64,000 nucleotides of DNA from contig NZ_CAHJXM010000001.1 in assembly GCF_903645295.1 (NCBI RefSeq), forward strand, positions 372,001 through 436,000, read 5' to 3'. The notes under the pieces were generated by a model. That model was not told where the DNA came from. It searched no databases and saw only the letters and a list, made by a program, of their open reading frames with translations. Position 1 is the first letter of the stretch. Every line of letters starts with the position of its first letter. This stretch comes from Bacillus sp. Marseille-Q1617. GTDB lineage: Bacteria > Bacillota > Bacilli > Bacillales > Bacillaceae_B. Shown here in pieces: positions 40,823-49,334 of this stretch. Made by a program: the position numbers and the translations under genes.

Positions 40823-40852
40823 GGATGCTCCGGGGGAAGGAGCATCCTTTTC
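40823..40852 (+). terminator. Terminator of the GNAT gene
   Basis: GGATGCTCC/GGAGCATCC around GGGGGAA, then TTTT. Confidence 0.88.
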
Positions 40853-40868
40853 GCTGCGGGAGAACTGG

Positions 40869-41156
40869 TCATTCCATCCCCGGTGCCTTTTGAATTTCAA
40901 AAATAAGTACAATTGCAGTAATCGCATGGGCAATCAACCGGATGATCGGGAAGAAATTGAGGAACGAGGCAATGATTCCTAGCGCACTTCCGAGAATAGG
41001 CTGATCTTCTGATTTTGAAACGTATAACACACAAGCATGCCAGACCGCCACTAGACAAAGGAGAAACGGAATTGCGTCACCAGCAATATTTCCAAAGACC
41101 GGGACCGCGAGAAATAATTCAATCGAAAAGGACAACCATTTTATACGTGAAAGCAC
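40869..41156 (-). CDS. Small polytopic membrane protein, 95 aa
   Basis: GTG 41156 is 8 bp after AGGAGG; an upstream GTG at 41165 abuts the site. Three hydrophobic segments are visible (about 5-28, 30-45, 56-86), with SKSEDQPILG as a polar loop. The end reads IVLIFEIQKAPGME. No family recognised with confidence. Convergent with the GNAT gene. Confidence 0.6.
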   Translation of the reverse strand: MLSRIKWLSFSIELFLAVPVFGNIAGDAIPFLLCLVAVWHACVLYVSKSEDQPILGSALGIIASFLNFFPIIRLIAHAITAIVLIFEIQKAPGME

Positions 41157-41333
41157 GGCACACACCTCCTGTTTACAAAGTATGCAAAGTGGGAGGAGTG
41201 GTGCTTGTAAGAATGAGAGGAACGGAAAAAACCTGGTTTGAGTTCTCTATTTCCTTTGATATCTAATTGTTCTTTTACTAAGAACATGGCCGTTTCACAA
41301 AAAACTTAAATCATTTTAGATGAGATCACTTTC

Positions 41334-42206
41334 TTAGTCAGACTGCTTCACACTAAGCACGGTGATCGTAACCAGGATGACCGCCATGCCAAGAATTTGA
41401 ATGGCATTCAAATGATCCCCGATAACCAGAACGCCAAATAATGAAGCTGTCACCGGCTCTACCATAGCGACCATGGAAGCATTTGACGGAGTAGTCCATC
41501 GTATTCCAATCACGTACAATGTAAATGAAAGTCCAGCCCCGAGGATCCCAAGAAGTAAAAATAGTCCTAGATCACTTGATGCCAACACTTCAACTGCTTC
41601 AGCCTTATCCGTGAAGAGAAAAAGGATGAGACAAAATGAAAAAAAAGAAATGGCTAACGTGGCGGGCGGATTCGCGATAGAAGATGCATTTTTAAACCCG
41701 AAAATAAATAAAGCATAGGAAAGACCGGCAGCAAGTCCCGCGCCCATCCCAATAAAACTCACTGAAATCGATTCAGTGTTGTAGGCACCTGTAAGCAGGA
41801 CAATCCCTAAAAGAACACCGGCAATGCAGCCCCACTTGAACCAAGTAGAAGGTTCAATCCGTAAGAAAAAGGAGATTAAGAGAACGAATACAGGTGCGGT
41901 GTACATTAAAGTAGCGGCTACCGCAACACTTGATGCCTCGATACTCAAAAAATAAAAAGTGAAATTCCCGGCAACGCCCACACCCGCAATCAGAGCCCAC
42001 ATGAATAAACGGGGAGAGGTGACCCGGTTTTGTCTAAGACGAAAGAGAAACCACAGAAAAAAACATATAAAGCCGACGGCCCCCCGGTAAAATGAAATCA
42101 CAATCGGATCCCAGCCCTTGTTCATTAATACATCGGCAATTCCCCCGCTGATGCCCCAGCATATAGCGGCTAACACTACTAAACCAGTACCTGCAAATTT
42201 CATCAT
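41334..42206 (-). CDS. EamA/DMT-family transporter
   Basis: 290-residue membrane protein with ten helices in two EamA halves (about 5-140 and 150-285), of the drug/metabolite transporter superfamily. Visible: ICWGISGGIADVL in helix 1 and AMVEPVTASLFGVLVIGD near the end of half 2, the classic EamA motif. Substrate unknown, often amino acids or metabolites. ATG 42206 or 42203 follows AGGAGG. Single gene on the minus strand. Confidence 0.88.
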   Translation of the reverse strand: MMKFAGTGLVVLAAICWGISGGIADVLMNKGWDPIVISFYRGAVGFICFFLWFLFRLRQNRVTSPRLFMWALIAGVGVAGNFTFYFLSIEASSVAVAATLMYTAPVFVLLISFFLRIEPSTWFKWGCIAGVLLGIVLLTGAYNTESISVSFIGMGAGLAAGLSYALFIFGFKNASSIANPPATLAISFFSFCLILFLFTDKAEAVEVLASSDLGLFLLLGILGAGLSFTLYVIGIRWTTPSNASMVAMVEPVTASLFGVLVIGDHLNAIQILGMAVILVTITVLSVKQSD

Positions 42207-42460
42207 GTACCTCCTGACCGAACATATGTTGATAGAAAAAGGTGTTATGGGTAATTCCTTTAATCTTTATTCCTTAAACATGCATGAAAATATATGAGTG
42301 GATATTTTAGAAAATAGATACTGGCTGGGGTCAATTGAAAGGCGGATTTCCGTGGTATATCAATCTATGTATAAAAATTTATAATATGACTGGCATAGCT
42401 TAGAGAGGATATAACAAAAATGGGCCTAGGAGAAAAATGATGTTCCTAAACAGTAAAAGA

Positions 42461-42492
42461 TCCAGAACAAACGACTTGTTCTGGATTTTTTG
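42461..42492 (+). terminator. Orphan intrinsic terminator, possible small RNA end
   Basis: TCCAGAACAA/TTGTTCTGGA stem with ACGAC loop and six T residues. No plus-strand gene ends nearby: the flanking genes are both on the minus strand. Upstream TTGAAA near 42337 may be a promoter element, so a short RNA is possible. Confidence 0.45.
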
Positions 42493-42502
42493 ATGTTTGA
42501 AT

Positions 42503-42651
42503 GCAAAGCCTTTCCGCATTTCTTATTTGTCAGCTCCGGCGGCTAGCCCCTCGAGATCATAAGCTAAATGGACCAAGAAGGCAAAGTGCACCTTCCCGGC
42601 CCATTCATCTTATGCTTGTCGGGGCAGAACGAGCCGCCTCCGCATTTCTTA
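42503..42651. repeat. Element B copy plus partial end fragment
   Basis: A 20-bp fragment of a B end (CTTTCCGCATTTCTTA, 42503-42525) is followed head-to-tail by a full element (42527-42651) running TTGTCAGCTCCGGCGGCTAG to CGCATTTCTTA. Arms CGGCGGCT/AGCCGCC and TCATAAG/CTTATG pair. Its last bases supply the stop codon of the minus-strand gene. Confidence 0.75.
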
Positions 42652-43449
42652 TGCTAAAAGCTTTTCAATCACCTTATGTTCATTTTCATTTAAGAGATTC
42701 TTCTGAATCGTATCGTGAACGTCTTTATTCATATTTTCCGAAAGTACCGCCGCTTCTTCTTTGTCACCGACAAGGACGATTTTTCCCCAGTTTTCATCGG
42801 CGGCTTTTTTATCGAGGATACTGCCAAGGCTCTTCCACCAGCGCTGCTGATTGGCTTTCAGCCTTTCATCAAATTCATCCTGCTGGTTTGATTTTCCGCC
42901 TCCGCTGCCCATGCTGACATCTGCATGGTGCGGTCCTTCACTTCGTCTCCAGTCCTCTGTGTCGAGATCGAATTCCATGAACTCGCTTGTTTGGAGCTGT
43001 CCGAAAGCGGAGGTGAGGATTTTGATCTGATTTTGCTGCAGGAGGACCAGTCCGGTTTGCGGATATTGGTCGTGCAGTGATTTTAATTGCTCGAGATGGG
43101 GCTTTTCCTCCCAATAGAAGTTCGTTTCGACCGGTACCTGCAGCTCGAACGTTTCCCAGATGCCGCTGTCATCTGAAGCAAAGATGATGAAGCTTCTCGG
43201 CAGTTCCCTTTCCCGACTCAAAATATGGTCTTCCACTTTTGGACGGATTGCCTGAAGTCTCTCTCGTTCTTCGGGGGCACTCTTCAAATACTCTTCCAGA
43301 CGGTTAAACCCGTTCTTCAGTGCGATTTTCCATTCGCCTCCCTGCTGATCAGGGTCGCTGCGGTCGGTGTTCAAATAGACGGTCAATAGTTTGTCCGGTT
43401 TCTGTAAGGATAAGTTTTCAAGCTTGTTCATCGTTTTTTGTAAAGACAT
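42649..43449 (-). CDS. baeRF/VLRF1-like release-factor-fold protein
   Basis: 266 residues, cytoplasmic. The layout (SLQKPDKLLTVYLNTDR at the N-terminus, a central GLVLLQQNQIKIL beta segment, and a C-terminal ILDKKAADENWGKIVLVGD) resembles bacterial eRF1/Pelota-like (baeRF, VLRF1) proteins proposed to act on stalled or damaged ribosomes. No GGQ motif is visible where the eRF1 catalytic loop would be; instead there is a Gly/Ser-rich MGSGGGKSNQQ. ATG 43449 follows GGAGGAG. The stop codon is made by an adjoining element B, so the original C-terminus may have differed. Confidence 0.65.
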   Translation of the reverse strand: MSLQKTMNKLENLSLQKPDKLLTVYLNTDRSDPDQQGGEWKIALKNGFNRLEEYLKSAPEERERLQAIRPKVEDHILSRERELPRSFIIFASDDSGIWETFELQVPVETNFYWEEKPHLEQLKSLHDQYPQTGLVLLQQNQIKILTSAFGQLQTSEFMEFDLDTEDWRRSEGPHHADVSMGSGGGKSNQQDEFDERLKANQQRWWKSLGSILDKKAADENWGKIVLVGDKEEAAVLSENMNKDVHDTIQKNLLNENEHKVIEKLLA

Positions 43450-43545
43450 CGAACTCCTCCTTTAGGAATGAATGTTGCTTATATTATTCTATAAACGGGT
43501 TTGACGTCTGTTAAACTTGAATTATAAGAAAAGGAGGAGATACCG

Positions 43546-43965
43546 ATGAAAATCACACAGCAATGGGTTCAGGAAGACAGCGACTACATAAGAAAAAAAT
43601 TGATTGAATACAATATGAGTGCTATTAATGAAGAAGTGAAGACACCCTTGGAGAAGGTCAGTTTCGTGCTTCGGAATGATCAGGATGAGATTGTCGGGGG
43701 AGTCGTCGGGGAGACATTTTGGCACCATCTTCATATCGACTTTCTCTGGGTAGCCGAGGAATATAGGAAGGAAGGATACGGTGTTCAGCTCATTGAAAGA
43801 ATAGAAGGCTATGCAAAGGAAAGAGGCTGCTATTTGGTGATTTTGAATACATTCAGTTTTCAGGCCCCTGATTTTTACAAAAAAATGGGCTACCGCGAAT
43901 TCGGAATGCTGAAGGATTTCCCAAAGGGTGCGCGGCAGCATTTTATGGAGAAACGGATACAATAG
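43546..43965 (+). CDS. GNAT acetyltransferase, 139 aa
   Basis: Single-domain N-acetyltransferase. The acetyl-CoA motif appears as FLWVAEEYRKEGYGVQLIER (about 66-85), followed by GCYLVILNTFSFQAPDFYKKMGY. Substrate unknown. ATG 43546 is directly after GGAGGAGATACC. Convergent with the RDD gene, with a shared terminator. Confidence 0.85.
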   Translation: MKITQQWVQEDSDYIRKKLIEYNMSAINEEVKTPLEKVSFVLRNDQDEIVGGVVGETFWHHLHIDFLWVAEEYRKEGYGVQLIERIEGYAKERGCYLVILNTFSFQAPDFYKKMGYREFGMLKDFPKGARQHFMEKRIQ

Positions 43966-43970
43966 AAATA

Positions 43971-44011
43971 AAACAACCAACCTAAGGTCAGCAAAGGTTG
44001 GTTGTTTTTTA
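43971..44011. terminator. Bidirectional terminator
   Basis: AACAACCAACCT/AGGTTGGTTGTT stem with T-run on the plus side and A-run on the other, between convergent genes. Confidence 0.88.
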
Positions 44012-44014
44012 GAT

Positions 44015-44440
44015 TCAGTGAAGCGGATCGGCCGCTTTCGGCTTGGCATGGGTTACATATGTTCCGGCAATAAAATCATGAATTGAACGTTTGTCTTCAC
44101 GCAGGCCGACCATGAATGCACTTACGATGATACCTATTCCCAATGTAAGGACATAAACGATTCCTGCCACTATGTTTCTCATCAGCATATTTCCTATATG
44201 GACATTGCTGCCGTCTTTCTTTACAATCCGGATACCTGCAATGCGTTTCCCCACTACATACCCTTTCCAAAGAACTGGAGTGATCAGGACATAAAGAAAA
44301 GTGATTGCTGAAACAAAGGTATTTTCCTCGGAAAATTCACCTGTAATCAGTCCGGTGATGATAATCAATGGAAGGTTGATGATTAGCCAATCCATTATAC
44401 CCGCTCCCACTCGAATCCAAAAACCTGCTGGTTGTATCAT
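44015..44440 (-). CDS. RDD-family membrane protein
   Basis: 141 residues, three transmembrane helices (about 13-32, 44-66, 96-118). The RDD hallmark is GFWIRVGAGIMDWLI near the N-terminus and GKRIAGIRIVKKDG in the middle loop. Some RDD proteins act as Na+/H+ antiporters, most are uncharacterised. ATG 44440 follows AAGGGGGAAG; the longer frame to 44482 lacks a site. Confidence 0.85.
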   Translation of the reverse strand: MIQPAGFWIRVGAGIMDWLIINLPLIIITGLITGEFSEENTFVSAITFLYVLITPVLWKGYVVGKRIAGIRIVKKDGSNVHIGNMLMRNIVAGIVYVLTLGIGIIVSAFMVGLREDKRSIHDFIAGTYVTHAKPKAADPLH

Positions 44441-44644
44441 GAACTTCCCCCTTGCATCTCTAATTTGTAAAAATTGTAACATAATGACTACTACTATATG
44501 AAAAAGTTTCCTTAAATAAGACTAACTCCCTAAATTAATGTGCTTAAAGACTGAGTTTTTTTGAAAAACTAGATTAAAAATGTTTTACAGATGTCTCACC
44601 GGGTATATATGTACTAAATCAAACTTGACGGGAGAGAATATAAA

Positions 44645-44878
44645 GTGAGCTACATTAATCGAGGAAGAGAACGTATTCAATTTGATCGTAAAGGCAACGA
44701 CCAGGACCTACATATCTTGGAATGCAGTCACTGTGAAACTGAATTTCGTACTCCGATGAATGTCCAGAAGATAAAATGTTCCCACTGCTCGGCAACCACC
44801 AATACGAAAATCGATTTATCAGACTTCAAAGTCATTGGATTCATAGAAAATCATCAAGGGAGTGAAATGGCATGCTAA
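44645..44878 (+). CDS. Zinc-ribbon-like small protein, 77 aa
   Basis: GTG 44645 after GGGAGAG. Contains CSHC near residue 27 and CSHC near residue 45, a treble CxxC pair that likely binds zinc (LECSHCETEF...IKCSHCSATT). No known family. It overlaps the next small gene by 7 bp, so the two are translationally linked. Confidence 0.6.
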   Translation: MSYINRGRERIQFDRKGNDQDLHILECSHCETEFRTPMNVQKIKCSHCSATTNTKIDLSDFKVIGFIENHQGSEMAC

Positions 44879-44994
44879 AAAATGATAAGGTGACAGAAAT
44901 GAAAATGGACTTCGGTGATATTCTTTGGATGAGCTCAGGTATTGTCATCATTCTTCTTCTCATCGCTATGGCTAATTTCTTTATTGTATCTTAA
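44872..44994 (+). CDS. 40-aa single-span membrane peptide
   Basis: ATG 44872 overlaps the zinc-ribbon gene end; AAGGGAG lies upstream. Hydrophilic N-terminus then one helix (GIVIILLLIAMANFFIV) at the C-terminus. No family. Probably forms a unit with the zinc-ribbon protein. A terminator follows. Confidence 0.55.
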   Translation: MLKNDKVTEMKMDFGDILWMSSGIVIILLLIAMANFFIVS

Positions 44995-45013
44995 TAAAAA
45001 AACGAACGGATTT

Positions 45014-45046
45014 AAGAGTCCTGTCTATTGATGGGACTTTTTTTAC
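45014..45046 (+). terminator. Terminator after the 40-aa gene
   Basis: AGTCC/GGACT stem with TTTTTT, lying just before the IS target. Confidence 0.6.
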
Positions 45047-45060
45047 TGCCACTTTTTAGA

Positions 45061-45069
45061 GGCCCGTCC
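45061..45069. repeat. Left 9-bp target duplication of the IS element
   Basis: GGCCCGTCC, repeated at 46552-46560 immediately outside the right inverted repeat. Confidence 0.88.
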
Positions 45070-45205
45070 CACTAGCGTTGCACGACTTCAAAAATATGTA
45101 AAATAACGCAAAATGGTAAAATTTCTTTACAAAAACAAAAAAAGCCCTAATGTAGAAGATAGTGACCTAAACGTTCCCTAATCTTCTACAAAAGGAGCTC
45201 ACGCA

Positions 45206-46411
45206 ATGAGTAAAAGTATAGGTCAAAGAATGTTAATTTGTCAATGTTTATCCCAACTTCCTACGGAAGATTTACAATGTCCTCTTCTTGATTATGGAAA
45301 GAAGCTGACTACCGAAGCCCTATTAAGGATAGGTGTGGCTGCGCACCTGGATCAGATGAGTTCGTATTCTCATATTGAAGAAAAGATCCGAGCGTATACC
45401 GATCTAATGAAACTATTGAATGTCAACGGGATTAGTGGCTCTCAAATAAGCCGGCGGATCAACGATCTTTCTACCGAGGTAGTACAAAGTGTGTTTATCA
45501 AAGTAATGGCTAAAGTTCGTCACTACACTCGGAAGCAAAACGGTATTTCGAATGCGATTGGACGTTTGAACATCGTGGATTCTACAGAATTTCGGTTACC
45601 TGAAAACATGTGTGACTGGGCCTTTATTTCAAAGGGCCATAATGCTGTTAAAATGCATACACGATTGGTTGTCACTTCCAAAAATACAGTGTTTCCAGAT
45701 AAAATCGTCCCTTCAACGGGTAATGTGACAGACTTTGAAAGCTCAGATGTCATCATTGAAGAGGCTAACGCTACCTATGTCATGGATAGAGGGTATGGAT
45801 CGAAGAAAAACTTGATGGACTGGTTGGACAAAGAAATTGATTTTGTTGCCCGTATTGGAAAGAACTTAGTTCTTTACACATTGGAAGAACGAGAACCAAC
45901 TCACTCGTCTGTTCTAAAAGACGAGACCGTTAATTTTGGTATTTCAAATGAACCCGTTCGCTACATTGAGTTTGTCGATGAAAAGAATCAAGTATATCGG
46001 ATTTTGACCACTCGCTTTGATTTAACGGATGTGGAAATCCTCGAAATCTACAAAAACCGATGGTTGATTGAACTCTTCTTCAAATGGATAAAGGGTCATC
46101 TCAAGATGAAAAAGATATGGAGTACCAAACCGCAAGGTATCTGGAATCACATGTTTCTAGCACTAATCGCATACGGGCTATCACTGTTAATCAAGCTTCA
46201 ACTGAACTCAACGAAGACGGCATGGAACTTCTTTCGAGTCTTACAGATTTATTTATTCCAACCGGCAGACAGAATCTTGAATGAGTTAAACCGAAGGAAG
46301 AAACCATCCAAAGGAAGGCAGAAAGTGCAAAAACCTCTGGGGAAAAAGAATCTGTTTTTTGGTGATACTGGGATTGTGATGGTGAAAGAAAAGAAAACGA
46401 AGAAGAAATAA
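45206..46411 (+). CDS. IS4-family DDE transposase
   Basis: 401 residues. DDE triad: first Asp in LNIVDSTEFRL, second in YVMDRGYGSKK, and the catalytic Glu in the YREK signature YKNRWLIELFFKWIK (Y-x2-R-x3-E-x6-K), typical of IS4. A basic C-terminus (NRRKKPSKGRQK, EKKTKKK) probably contacts DNA. ATG 45206 follows AAAGGAGCTC. Uninterrupted and likely functional. Confidence 0.92.
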   Translation: MSKSIGQRMLICQCLSQLPTEDLQCPLLDYGKKLTTEALLRIGVAAHLDQMSSYSHIEEKIRAYTDLMKLLNVNGISGSQISRRINDLSTEVVQSVFIKVMAKVRHYTRKQNGISNAIGRLNIVDSTEFRLPENMCDWAFISKGHNAVKMHTRLVVTSKNTVFPDKIVPSTGNVTDFESSDVIIEEANATYVMDRGYGSKKNLMDWLDKEIDFVARIGKNLVLYTLEEREPTHSSVLKDETVNFGISNEPVRYIEFVDEKNQVYRILTTRFDLTDVEILEIYKNRWLIELFFKWIKGHLKMKKIWSTKPQGIWNHMFLALIAYGLSLLIKLQLNSTKTAWNFFRVLQIYLFQPADRILNELNRRKKPSKGRQKVQKPLGKKNLFFGDTGIVMVKEKKTKKK

Positions 46412-46436
46412 CAATGGCACATTATACATATGTAAA

Positions 46437-46481
46437 AAAAAGGGAACAAGGTTGAGTTAACACCTTACTTCCCTTTTTTAA
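46437..46481 (+). terminator. Internal terminator of the IS element
   Basis: AAAGGGAA...AAGGT pairs with ACCTTACTTCCCTTT; lies after the transposase stop, with a T-run. Confidence 0.7.
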
Positions 46482-46551
46482 TTTAGAAACTCAAAATAGA
46501 TGTAAAATAATTGAATATATTCAATTTAATTACTTTCGTGCAACGCTAGTG

Positions 46552-46592
46552 GGCCCGTCCCTTGTTGCTTTAAAGCAACGAGGGACGGGCCC
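46552..46592. terminator. Family C hairpin, restored copy beside the IS
   Basis: GGCCCGTCCCTTGTTGC and its complement around TTTAAA. The IS inserted at its left edge, so only the right side remains attached; the arm was rebuilt by the target duplication. Serves as the aldehyde dehydrogenase terminator on the minus strand. Confidence 0.85.
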
Positions 46593-46610
46593 TGTGTGTT
46601 GGTATTGTGT

Positions 46611-48059
46611 TTATCCTTTATAGTCTTCATCGTATTCCAAGTATACTACGTGAGTTTCCAGGTATTCATTGAGACCGTGCTTACCATCTGCTCCGCCGAT
46701 GCCTGATTGGGCGCGTCCGGCATGGAAACCGTTGATGGCTTCGAAGTTCTCGCGGTTGACGAAGGTTTCTCCATATCGCAGTTCATTGGCAGCCCTCATG
46801 ATTTCGTGCAGGTTTTCACTGAAGATGGAAGAGGAGAGGCCATACTCTGTGTCGTTGGCAAGCTCAATCACTTCATCAAAGTTTTTATAGGTCATGATCG
46901 GTAAGACCGGTCCGAAGATTTCCTCTTGTATGATCTCCATATCCTGCTTGACGTCTACGAGAATGGTAGGCTCATAGTAAAATCCTTGCTGTGCGTCGAG
47001 GGGATTTCCTCCTGTAAGGATTTTGGCCCCGTTTTCCACGGCGTTATTGACCATTTCAGTGACGGTATCCAAGCGGTCTTTATTCACAAGTGGACCAATC
47101 TCGTTTTCCCTGTCGGTTGGATCTCCAACCGCTGTATTTTTAAAGGCTTCGGTGATCTTACTGAAGAATTCCTCGGCTATACTTTCATGTACATAGACCC
47201 TCTCTGCATTTGTACAGGCCTGGCCGGAATTTGTGATTCTCGACGTTTTTATTTTTTCAACGGCAAGCTCTATATCAGCATGCTTCGTCACGATGGCAGG
47301 GGCTTTCCCGCCGAGTTCCAGGTTTACTTTGGTAATCGATTTTGAAGCAGCTTCCATTACCTTCGAGCCGGCAGGGTAGCTCCCTGTCATGGAGACCATA
47401 CGGACTTTTGGGTGGCCGGATAATGGATTTCCGATATCAGACCCTTTTCCTGTCACAAGGTTAAAGACTCCTTTAGGAAGCTCCACTTCTTCTATAATCT
47501 TTGCAAACTCGCATGCTGTATTCGGGGTATACTGGCTGGGCTTCAATACGATTGTGCAGCCTGTTACGATGGCAGGAGCAAGCTTTCTTGCCAAAATGAA
47601 CATCGGGAAGTTCCACGGAACGATCCCAGCCACAACCCCGATCGGCTTCTTATAAACAAGGATATTTTCATTAGAACGTTCACTTTCAAGAATTTCGCCT
47701 TCATAGCGGAGTGCCCAGCCTGCCATATAGCGGAAGTACTCTATGGCAACGTCGATTTCTCCTTCTGAGGCCTCAAGCGTCTTCCCGTTTTCTTCTGTCA
47801 GCATCCGAACGAATGCATCTCGACGATCCTCCAGCTTATCCGCTATTTTATACAGATAGGAAGCCCGTTCTTTAGACGGGACTTTCTCCCATGAAAGGAA
47901 AGCTGAGTGAGCCGCTTCAACCGCAGTGTTAACATCTTCTTCCGTTGCCTTCGGGATGGTTGAAATGACTTCTTCCGTTGCAGGATTGATCACATCTATT
48001 GTTTCACGGGATGAACCGTTTGTGAATTCACCATTTATATATAATTGATAAGACTTCAT
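46611..48059 (-). CDS. NAD-dependent aldehyde dehydrogenase, AldA-like
   Basis: 482 residues, the ALDH superfamily. Catalytic Cys in NSGQACTNAERVYV (about 275), Glu in NLELGGKAPAIV (about 248) and the cofactor GSYPAGSKVM region. The C-terminal FHAGRAQSGIGGADGKHGLNEYLET is the AldA (lactaldehyde/glycolaldehyde dehydrogenase) style; substrate otherwise undetermined. ATG 48059 follows AAGGAGGAA. A separate unit from yfmJ. Confidence 0.88.
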   Translation of the reverse strand: MKSYQLYINGEFTNGSSRETIDVINPATEEVISTIPKATEEDVNTAVEAAHSAFLSWEKVPSKERASYLYKIADKLEDRRDAFVRMLTEENGKTLEASEGEIDVAIEYFRYMAGWALRYEGEILESERSNENILVYKKPIGVVAGIVPWNFPMFILARKLAPAIVTGCTIVLKPSQYTPNTACEFAKIIEEVELPKGVFNLVTGKGSDIGNPLSGHPKVRMVSMTGSYPAGSKVMEAASKSITKVNLELGGKAPAIVTKHADIELAVEKIKTSRITNSGQACTNAERVYVHESIAEEFFSKITEAFKNTAVGDPTDRENEIGPLVNKDRLDTVTEMVNNAVENGAKILTGGNPLDAQQGFYYEPTILVDVKQDMEIIQEEIFGPVLPIMTYKNFDEVIELANDTEYGLSSSIFSENLHEIMRAANELRYGETFVNRENFEAINGFHAGRAQSGIGGADGKHGLNEYLETHVVYLEYDEDYKG

Positions 48060-48135
48060 GTTTATTCCTCCTTGGTGTATTGCTTACCTATCTCATTCCC
48101 GCTGTGTGGGAGGGGGAAACATGGGGATGTGCCAG

Positions 48136-48168
48136 TAAAAAAAAGACAGCCCTATTTGGGCTGTCCCT
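48136..48168 (-). terminator. Terminator of yfmJ
   Basis: GGGACAGCCC/GGGCTGTC stem with eight T residues on the minus strand. Confidence 0.9.
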
Positions 48169-48176
48169 CATTCATA

Positions 48177-49199
48177 TCATTCTGTCGGCTCTGCCACTTT
48201 CACAAGCTGCTTTCCGAGGTTCTTCCCTTCGAACAGTCCGAGGAAAGCGTCTGTTACGTTCTCGAAGCCTTCGGTAATGGTTTCTTGGTACTGAAGTTTT
48301 CCTTCTGAGAGCCACTGGCCGAGCTGAGTCGCACCTTCTTTGAATCGGTCGTTATAATCATTGACGACGAATCCTTTCATAAGGGCGCTTGATTTGATCA
48401 GTTTCGTCTGGACACGCGGTCCGAGATCTCTGTCGGTTTTATTGTAGGAAGAAATAGCCCCGCAAACCGGCACGCGTCCGTGTTTATTCAGCAGGCTGAT
48501 GGCAGCATCGCCGATTTCGCCGCCGACGTTTTCAAAGTAGACGTCGATCCCGTTTGGACATGCTTCTTTCAGTGTCCTGTAGATATCATCGGTTTCTTTA
48601 TAATTGATAGCTTCATCGAATCCAAGAGATTCTTTCAAGTAAAGCACTTTTTCCTCAGAACCTGCGATGCCCACCACGCGAGCACCTTTGATTTTTGCGA
48701 TCTGACCGACTACGGATCCAACCGCTCCGGCTGCACCTGAAACGACTACGGTTTCGTCTTCCTTGGGCTGGCCAATGTCGAGGAGTCCGAAGTAGGCTGT
48801 CAGGCCTGTTAACCCAAGCACACTCAGATGAGTGGAAAGAGGAGCGATATCCGGGTTGACTGAACGCACTTCTTTTTCGTTTGTCAGTGAATATTCCTGC
48901 CATGGAAGCATCCCGACAACGTAATCGCCCTTCTTGAAATGTTCTGATTTAGATTCCACGACTTCGCCTACGACACCGCCGGAGAGTGCTTCATTGAGTG
49001 CGAAAGGCTCTACATAAGATTTTGCATCAGACATTCTGCCCCGCATGTAGGGGTCGACTGAAAGGTATAACGTTTTGATGAGAATTTCACCTTGAGAAGG
49101 CTGAGGGACTTCTACCTCTTTGTAGAGAAAATCATTTTCAGCGGGCATTCCCTCAGGCCGGGCTACGAGTTGGATTTGCTGCTGGGTTTTTGGGAGCAT
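48177..49199 (-). CDS. yfmJ: NADPH-dependent medium-chain reductase YfmJ (CurA/alkenal reductase type)
   Basis: 340 residues of the MDR superfamily, no zinc motif. The dinucleotide loop is VVSGAAGAVGSVVGQIAK (about 150), VSVDPYMRGRMSDAKSYVEP is near residue 50 and VYFENVGGEIGDA is near 240. B. subtilis YfmJ (339 aa) shares most of these stretches. Reduces alpha,beta-unsaturated carbonyls, possibly in electrophile detoxification. ATG 49199 follows AAAGGAGGAA. Confidence 0.92.
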   Translation of the reverse strand: MLPKTQQQIQLVARPEGMPAENDFLYKEVEVPQPSQGEILIKTLYLSVDPYMRGRMSDAKSYVEPFALNEALSGGVVGEVVESKSEHFKKGDYVVGMLPWQEYSLTNEKEVRSVNPDIAPLSTHLSVLGLTGLTAYFGLLDIGQPKEDETVVVSGAAGAVGSVVGQIAKIKGARVVGIAGSEEKVLYLKESLGFDEAINYKETDDIYRTLKEACPNGIDVYFENVGGEIGDAAISLLNKHGRVPVCGAISSYNKTDRDLGPRVQTKLIKSSALMKGFVVNDYNDRFKEGATQLGQWLSEGKLQYQETITEGFENVTDAFLGLFEGKNLGKQLVKVAEPTE

Positions 49200-49287
49200 A
49201 TACTATTTCCTCCTTTGATAAGTTTGTGTTTATTGAAACGTATCACAAACAGACAAAGGGGACAAAGAATCGGCTTCGACAATATAT

Positions 49288-49326
49288 AAAAAAACCGCTT
49301 TGATTCTTACATCAAAGCGGTTTTAT
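49288..49326 (-). terminator. Terminator of the redoxin gene
   Basis: AAAACCGCTTTGAT/ATCAAAGCGGTTTT around TTCTTAC; T-run extends on the minus strand. Confidence 0.92.
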
Positions 49327-49334
49327 CTTGAACG

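Larger units (their letters stand above)
45070..46551 (+). mobile_element. IS4-family insertion sequence, 1482 bp
   Basis: Bounded by perfect 16-bp inverted repeats CACTAGCGTTGCACGA (45070-45085 and reverse complement at 46536-46551) and 9-bp GGCCCGTCC direct repeats. One transposase gene, intact, plus an internal terminator near 46437-46480. The 9-bp duplication and DDE layout fit IS4-like elements such as IS4Bsu1 from B. subtilis, an assignment made from memory. It interrupts a family C terminator hairpin. Recent or still mobile, judging by the perfect ends. Confidence 0.88.

Noticed and set aside
43522-44049. 175-aa frame antisense to a GNAT gene and across a terminator
   Set aside because: No start signal; coding strand is clearly the other one.
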